This document shows, piece after piece, positions 6,532 to 10,277 of a stretch of DNA of 10,277 nucleotides (positions are counted from its first letter, which is position 1; every line of letters starts with the position of its first letter). The notes beneath the pieces are model-generated. The model saw only the letters and a list, made by a program, of their open reading frames with translations, made no database searches and had not been told where the DNA came from. The stretch lies in NCBI GenBank assembly GCA_945878385.1, contig CAMCTE010000088.1, positions 1 to 10,277 of the forward strand, written 5' to 3'. The DNA comes from Azohydromonas lata NBRC 102462 (GTDB lineage Bacteria > Pseudomonadota > Gammaproteobacteria > Burkholderiales > Burkholderiaceae_C). Made by a program: the position numbers and the translations under genes.

Positions 6532-6544
6532 ACCCACCATTATA
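6532..6544 (-). promoter_or_regulatory. Likely sigma-70 promoter (-10 box TATAAT) for fmdB-DUF502-aspS
   Basis: The minus strand carries a perfect TATAAT at 6544-6539 in otherwise GC-rich DNA, within the gap between the symporter and fmdB. Start of transcription would be near 6532, giving a leader of about 74 nt before the fmdB ATG. No good TTGACA lies 16-18 nt upstream; the best candidates there (GGCTTG or GGGCTT) are poor, so the promoter may be modest or need an activator. Orientation and position fit expression of fmdB and the genes after it. Confidence 0.6.
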
Positions 6545-6565
6545 GGGAATCAGCCCAACTCCAAG

Positions 6566-6634
6566 CCCGGCGCCGCCCCTGAAGCACCCGGCGCCACTGT
6601 TGTTCCTGAAGCCCCGAACGGCTGTCCGGGGTTC
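6566..6634 (-). repeat. GC-rich repeats and weak stem-loop after the symporter gene
   Basis: CCCGGCGCC occurs at 6566-6574 and 6587-6595, and CCTGAAGC at 6578-6585 and 6606-6613, making an imperfect duplication. Next to the symporter stop, AGCCCCG (6611-6617) can pair with CGGGGTT (6628-6634) around a 10-nt loop. No U-tract follows on the minus strand, so this is at best a weak or Rho-assisted end for the symporter transcript. The rest of the 6459-6640 gap holds only the promoter and the fmdB leader. Confidence 0.35.
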
Positions 6635-6640
6635 GCGCCA

Positions 6641-8110
6641 TCAGTGCCCACCCTCCTGCGAGCCGCGCAGGATGCTCTCGATCGAATGCCCCTCGTGCCG
6701 CAGCACGGGCGGCAGCAGGGAGCCGATCACCATGAACACGGCCGAGGCAGCCAGGCCGATCAGGTTGGCCGGCACCAGCGTATCGGGTGCGAAATTGTGG
6801 AAGAACAGCCAGGTTCCCACGCCCATGACCACCGACAACAAGGCGCCCTGAGTGTTGGCGCGCTTCCAGTAGGCGCCGGCCACCAGCGCAACGAACGCCC
6901 CGGTCAGCGTCACGTTGTAGGCGTTTTGCACCATTTCGTACATGGTGCTCTCGCTGTTGACGGCAAACAGCAGGGCACAGGCCGTGAAGGTGACCAGCAC
7001 CACGCGCAGGGTCAGCAGAAACTGCCGATCACTCATGTTCGGAACGAAGGGCCGCAGCACATTTTCAGTGAAGGTGGCCGTGGGGGCCAGCAGCGCACCG
7101 CTGGCCGTGGACAGGATGGCCGAGAGCAAGGCGCCGAAGAACAGCACCTGCGCCCACAGCGGCATCTGCCCCAACACCAAGTCGGGCAGGATGCGCTGGA
7201 TTTCGCGGGCGTCCTCGGAAGCGAACAGTCCGCCCAAGGAAGGGTCGGCCACCAGCGCCGAATAGGCGATGAACATCGGCACGAAGGCAAAGCAGAAGTA
7301 GATCAGGCCGCCAAGGATGGTGCCCCGCACCGCGGTCTTCTCGTCTTTGGCACTGGTCATCCGCTGGAACACATCCTGCTGGGGAATCGACCCAAAGGCA
7401 AAGGCAAAGAACGCACCGGCCATGGCCCACCACGCCGCCGTGTCGTCGGCCGCGGGAAAGAAGGCGAACTTGCCATCGGCAGCGGCCTTTTCCACCACAG
7501 TCCCAAAGCCGCCGGCCAGGTCACCCACCAGCAGCGCCACCGCACTCAATCCCACCAGAATGATCACCGTCTGGAACAGGTCGGTGAAGGCCACCGACCA
7601 CATGCCGCCGAAGATGGTGTAGACCACCACCACGGCCGCGCCCAGCAGGATGGCCGTGTTCAGTTCGATGGCCCCGCCCGACAGACCGTAGATCACCAAA
7701 CCCAGTGCCGTCATCTGCGCCGAGGTCCAGCCCAGGTAGGACAGCACGATGGCCGTACTGGTCAGCACCTCCACCGACTTGCCATAGCGCTTCTTGTAGA
7801 AGTCGCCGATGGTCAGCAGGTTCATTCGGTAGAACAGCTTGGCAAACAGCAGCGCGGCCAGCACCAGGCACACCGAGGCGCCGAAGGGGTCGCCCGGAAT
7901 GCCCGCCAAGCCGTCGCGCGCAAAAGTGGCTGACACACTGAGTACCGTCTCGGCACCAAACCAAGTGGCAAACACAGTCGCCACATTCATGTACAGCGGC
8001 AGGCTGCGCCCGGCCACCAGATAGTCCTTGGCACTGTGCACCCGGCGCGCGGCCATGAGGCCGATGGCGATGGTCACGATCATGTACACGATGACGAAGG
8101 TCACCAGCAT
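6641..8110 (-). CDS. Sodium/solute symporter (SSF family), substrate unknown
   Basis: A 489-residue membrane protein with about 13 hydrophobic helices along its whole length. The family signature is clear: GGMWSVAFTDLFQTVIILVG at 168-187, and SAILSTASGALLA at 330-342, whose Ser/Thr residues (S334, T335) sit where the second sodium site lies in this family. The early segment ATWFGAETVLSVSATFARDGLAGIPGDPFG (48-77) looks more like the choline-transporter-like branch than PutP (proline) or PanF, but I would not name a substrate. Sodium-driven uptake of a small organic solute at the inner membrane is the safe statement. The ATG at 8110 has a strong AGAGGAG ribosome site (8120-8126) nine bases upstream. 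It follows ubiB by 23 nt, so it is probably co-transcribed with it, though no metabolic link to ubiquinone is apparent. The C-terminal stretch after 470 is polar and cytoplasmic or periplasmic. Confidence 0.9.
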   Translation of the reverse strand: MLVTFVIVYMIVTIAIGLMAARRVHSAKDYLVAGRSLPLYMNVATVFATWFGAETVLSVSATFARDGLAGIPGDPFGASVCLVLAALLFAKLFYRMNLLTIGDFYKKRYGKSVEVLTSTAIVLSYLGWTSAQMTALGLVIYGLSGGAIELNTAILLGAAVVVVYTIFGGMWSVAFTDLFQTVIILVGLSAVALLVGDLAGGFGTVVEKAAADGKFAFFPAADDTAAWWAMAGAFFAFAFGSIPQQDVFQRMTSAKDEKTAVRGTILGGLIYFCFAFVPMFIAYSALVADPSLGGLFASEDAREIQRILPDLVLGQMPLWAQVLFFGALLSAILSTASGALLAPTATFTENVLRPFVPNMSDRQFLLTLRVVLVTFTACALLFAVNSESTMYEMVQNAYNVTLTGAFVALVAGAYWKRANTQGALLSVVMGVGTWLFFHNFAPDTLVPANLIGLAASAVFMVIGSLLPPVLRHEGHSIESILRGSQEGGH

Positions 8111-8119
8111 TTCCCGATG

Positions 8120-8126
8120 CTCCTCT
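8120..8126 (-). promoter_or_regulatory. Strong ribosome binding site of the symporter gene
   Basis: AGAGGAG on the minus strand, nine bases before the ATG at 8110, is the best Shine-Dalgarno match in the window and fixes the symporter start. It lies in the 23-nt gap after the ubiB stop. Confidence 0.7.
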
Positions 8127-8133
8127 GTTCAGT

Positions 8134-9714
8134 TCAATAGGTTTGTGAATCACGCAGCACCTGCCATAGGTGCATGCCCAACAACCCCAGCAGAAAACCC
8201 ACCAAAGCCCAACCGGTACCGCGCAACATCCGATTGGTGCGCTTCTGTTCGGCCAACATCTCCAGCAGAATGGATTCGCGCGGCGCGCCACCGCCACGGC
8301 TCAGGCTTTGGTGCACCAGGCGCGGCAGCTCCGGCAGCATGTGCGCGTAGCGCGGTGCCTCGGCCTTCAGGGCCGCCACCAAGCCGCGCCAGCCGATCTG
8401 CTCGTTCATCCAGCGCTCCAGGAAGGGCTTGGCCGTGCTCCAAAGGTCGAGCTCGGGGTCGAGTTCCCGACCCAGCCCCTCGATGTTGAGCAGCGTCTTC
8501 TGCAGCAGCACCAACTGGGGCTGAATCTCCACATTGAAGCGGCGGGAGGTCTGGAACAACCGCATCAATACCTGCCCCAGCGAGATATCCTTCAAGGGCC
8601 GGTCGAAGTGCGGCTCGCACACCGCGCGGATCGCACCCTCGAGCTCATTGACCTTGGTACCCGCCGGCACCCAGCCGCTTTCGATGTGCAGTTCGGCCAC
8701 CCGCTTGTAGTCGCGCCGGAAGAAGGCGATGAAGTTCTGCGCCAGGTAATCCTTGTCGACCTCGGTGAGCGTGCCGATGATGCCGAAGTCCAGCGCGATG
8801 TAGCGGCCCATGGTGGCCGGATCCACGCTGACCATGATGTTGCCCGGGTGCATGTCGGCGTGGAAGAAACCGTCTCGAAACACCTGGGTGAAGAAGATGG
8901 TGACCCCATCGCGCGCCAACTTCTTGATGTCCACGCCGCTGTCGCGCAAACGCTCGATCTGGCTGATGGGCACGCCCTTCATGCGCTCCATCACGATCAC
9001 CGTGTCGCGGCAGTAGTCCCACATCATCTCGGGAATCAGGATGATGTCCAGGCTCTGCATGTTGCGCCGAAGTTGCGCGGCGTTCGCCGCCTCGCGCACC
9101 AGGTCCAACTCGTCGTGCAGATAGGTGTCGAACTCGGCCACCACCTCGCGCGGCTTCAGGCGCTTGCCATCGCTGCTGACCCGCTCCACCCACACCGCCA
9201 AGCGGTGCAGCAGGGCCATGTCATCTTCAATGGCACGCAGCATGCCCGGGCGCAGCACCTTCACCGCCACCTCGCGCCCATCCTTCAAGGTGGCAAAGTG
9301 CACCTGGGCAATCGAGGCGCTGGCCACCGGAACGGGGTCGAATTCGTCGAACAGTTCGGCCACCGGCCGGCCCAGGGCCTTCTCAATCAGCGCCACGCTT
9401 TGTGCACTGGGAAAAGGCGGCACCCGATCCTGCAGTTTGGAAAGTTCCTCGGCGATATCCAGCGGCACCAGATCGCGCCGCGTGGACAGCACCTGCCCGA
9501 ACTTGACGAAGATCGGGCCCAGGCGCTCCAGTGCCATGCGCAGCCGCTCACCACGCGACCCATCGAACCGACGGCCAATGGTCACCAGACGCGCCACCAA
9601 CCGCACCCAAGGCTGCCGAAAGCCCGACAGCGCAATATCGTCTACCCCGAAACGCAGCAGCGTCAGCGCAATGCGCACCAGGCGCAGGAACTGGCGGATG
9701 GAAGAGCCGCCCAT
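8134..9714 (-). CDS. ubiB: Ubiquinone biosynthesis protein UbiB (ABC1/ADCK atypical kinase)
   Basis: A 526-residue protein of the UbiB/ABC1/ADCK family, needed for aerobic ubiquinone synthesis, where it acts as an ATPase that supports the membrane-associated Ubi complex. Family features are in order: the KFGQ motif (K71-Q74, in the KxGQ extension that covers the active site), the Ala/Ser-rich nucleotide loop VASASIAQVH (130-139), the lysine of EVAVKVLRPG (K152), the catalytic HADMHPGN (285-292, D287 and N292) and the metal-binding DFG (309-311). One hydrophobic segment near the C-terminus (about 501-518, GWALVGFLLGLLGMHLW) anchors it to the membrane. Length is close to E. coli UbiB (546). Its ATG shares one base with the ubiJ stop (TGATG), which suggests translational coupling. 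No strong ribosome site of its own is seen. Confidence 0.97.
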   Translation of the reverse strand: MGGSSIRQFLRLVRIALTLLRFGVDDIALSGFRQPWVRLVARLVTIGRRFDGSRGERLRMALERLGPIFVKFGQVLSTRRDLVPLDIAEELSKLQDRVPPFPSAQSVALIEKALGRPVAELFDEFDPVPVASASIAQVHFATLKDGREVAVKVLRPGMLRAIEDDMALLHRLAVWVERVSSDGKRLKPREVVAEFDTYLHDELDLVREAANAAQLRRNMQSLDIILIPEMMWDYCRDTVIVMERMKGVPISQIERLRDSGVDIKKLARDGVTIFFTQVFRDGFFHADMHPGNIMVSVDPATMGRYIALDFGIIGTLTEVDKDYLAQNFIAFFRRDYKRVAELHIESGWVPAGTKVNELEGAIRAVCEPHFDRPLKDISLGQVLMRLFQTSRRFNVEIQPQLVLLQKTLLNIEGLGRELDPELDLWSTAKPFLERWMNEQIGWRGLVAALKAEAPRYAHMLPELPRLVHQSLSRGGGAPRESILLEMLAEQKRTNRMLRGTGWALVGFLLGLLGMHLWQVLRDSQTY

Positions 9715-10277
9715 CAGCCCACACCGCCGCTGCGGGCCAGGCGCGCCACAGCCTCGCGCAAGGCGCGGGCGGTGGCCAATCCCCAGGTGCGCAGCCGCTC
9801 GGCCGGCACCGGCCCGAACAGGCGCTCGATGTCCGCGGCCACATCCCAGCGCAAGTTCTCAGCCAGCCAATTCACATCGGCTGCCAATTGCGCGTCACCT
9901 GCCAACTGCAGGCTGGGCGTGCCACCGGACAACACGCGGCTGACCAGACCCAGTGGATCATGCGTATCCACCACCACCTCCAGCTGTGGCACGGCGGCAT
10001 CGTCGCCGGGCTCGAGCATTGGGCACAGCTCCAGCAAGCCGGCCGGCGTCACCAGCACCTCCAGGGGCGCCGGCGGCGGCACCACCATGGACAACAGGCG
10101 CGGCCATCCGTCGGGCACCACGCGCAGGCGCGAACCTGCGTGCGGGCTCAAGCGCTGCTGCGCCACCGGCTCCGAGGCGAGCACATGATTGATCAACAGG
10201 ATCAGGCGCTCGCGGCCTTCCTGTTCCAGCAACTGGCGCACGCCGGCTCCAGGGCTTGGGTTTGAGCTTGGGGACAT
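9714..10277 (-). CDS. ubiJ: Ubiquinone biosynthesis accessory factor UbiJ (SCP2-like lipid-binding)
   Basis: A 187-residue protein whose ATG occupies the last three bases of the window; length compared with E. coli UbiJ (about 201) suggests it is nearly or fully complete, but an upstream start cannot be excluded. Recognisable parts are the N-terminal INHVLASEPVAQQRLSPHAG (29-48) and the C-terminal LAGDAQLAADVNWLAENLRWD (about 124-144) followed by DIERLFGPVPAERL, as in the SCP2-domain UbiJ family. UbiJ binds the hydrophobic ubiquinone intermediates and, with UbiK, helps assemble the soluble Ubi enzyme complex. It overlaps ubiB by one base, matching the ubiE-ubiJ-ubiB order of many proteobacteria. 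The N-terminal 12 residues are low-complexity (Ser/Pro/Gly). Confidence 0.88.
   Translation of the reverse strand: MSPSSNPSPGAGVRQLLEQEGRERLILLINHVLASEPVAQQRLSPHAGSRLRVVPDGWPRLLSMVVPPPAPLEVLVTPAGLLELCPMLEPGDDAAVPQLEVVVDTHDPLGLVSRVLSGGTPSLQLAGDAQLAADVNWLAENLRWDVAADIERLFGPVPAERLRTWGLATARALREAVARLARSGGVG

Noticed and set aside
6611..6634. Stem-loop after the symporter as a standard intrinsic terminator
   Set aside because: Seven pairs including a G-U, a 10-nt loop and no U-tract on the minus strand; kept only as a weak structure in the repeat entry.
6515..7933. Plus-strand open frame of 472 codons opposite the symporter
   Set aside because: The minus strand encodes an intact SSF transporter; the plus frame gives a Gly/His/Gln-rich sequence typical of antisense of hydrophobic codons.
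8170..10188. Plus-strand open frame of 672 codons opposite ubiB and ubiJ
   Set aside because: It spans two well-recognised genes in antisense and shows no domain or ribosome site of note.
1..10277. Search by eye for CRISPR arrays, insertion sequences, tRNA or rRNA genes, toxin-antitoxin pairs and defence genes
   Set aside because: No regularly spaced repeats, transposase motifs, terminal inverted repeats or RNA folds were found; gaps between genes are short and all genes are on one strand with housekeeping functions.

Overview
All ten protein genes in this GC-rich window lie on the minus strand, so transcription runs from high to low coordinates. Gene content and wording of the proteins (UbiJ/UbiB, a FmdB-DUF502-AspRS cluster, a NudB with the beta-proteobacterial form of the Nudix box) point to a betaproteobacterium, most likely Burkholderiales and probably Comamonadaceae-like. 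That placement rests on recognising families by eye, not on a search.

In transcription order: ubiJ and ubiB (10277-8134) overlap by one base and serve aerobic ubiquinone synthesis. A sodium/solute symporter of unknown substrate (8110-6641) follows 23 nt after ubiB with a strong ribosome binding site. An intergenic gap of 182 nt (6459-6640) holds a perfect TATAAT -10 box, the likely promoter of a second unit: fmdB-type zinc ribbon gene (6458-6069), a DUF502 two-helix membrane protein (6036-5377) and aspS (5273-3483). aspS ends at a well-formed intrinsic terminator (8-bp GC stem, GCGA tetraloop, five U's). Just past it come nudB (folate pathway, 3378-2884), an endonuclease/exonuclease/phosphatase protein like E. 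coli YbhP (2863-2060), clsB (cardiolipin synthase B, 2047-755), and the 5' part of a metallo-beta-lactamase-fold, ligase-associated DNA exonuclease (728 to beyond the window's left end). Gaps in this third group are 12-26 nt, so it looks like one operon.

Functional themes are housekeeping: quinone synthesis, translation, folate synthesis, membrane phospholipid synthesis and DNA repair. There is no RNA gene, insertion sequence, prophage or CRISPR array that I can see. The very long plus-strand open frames are antisense shadows typical of high-GC DNA. I do not find a new biological system here. The points worth a second look are modest: a likely non-discriminating AspRS, the terminator placed directly before nudB, a short insertion beside the metal-site region of the exonuclease, the repetitive FmdB tail, and an orphan symporter beside ubiB.
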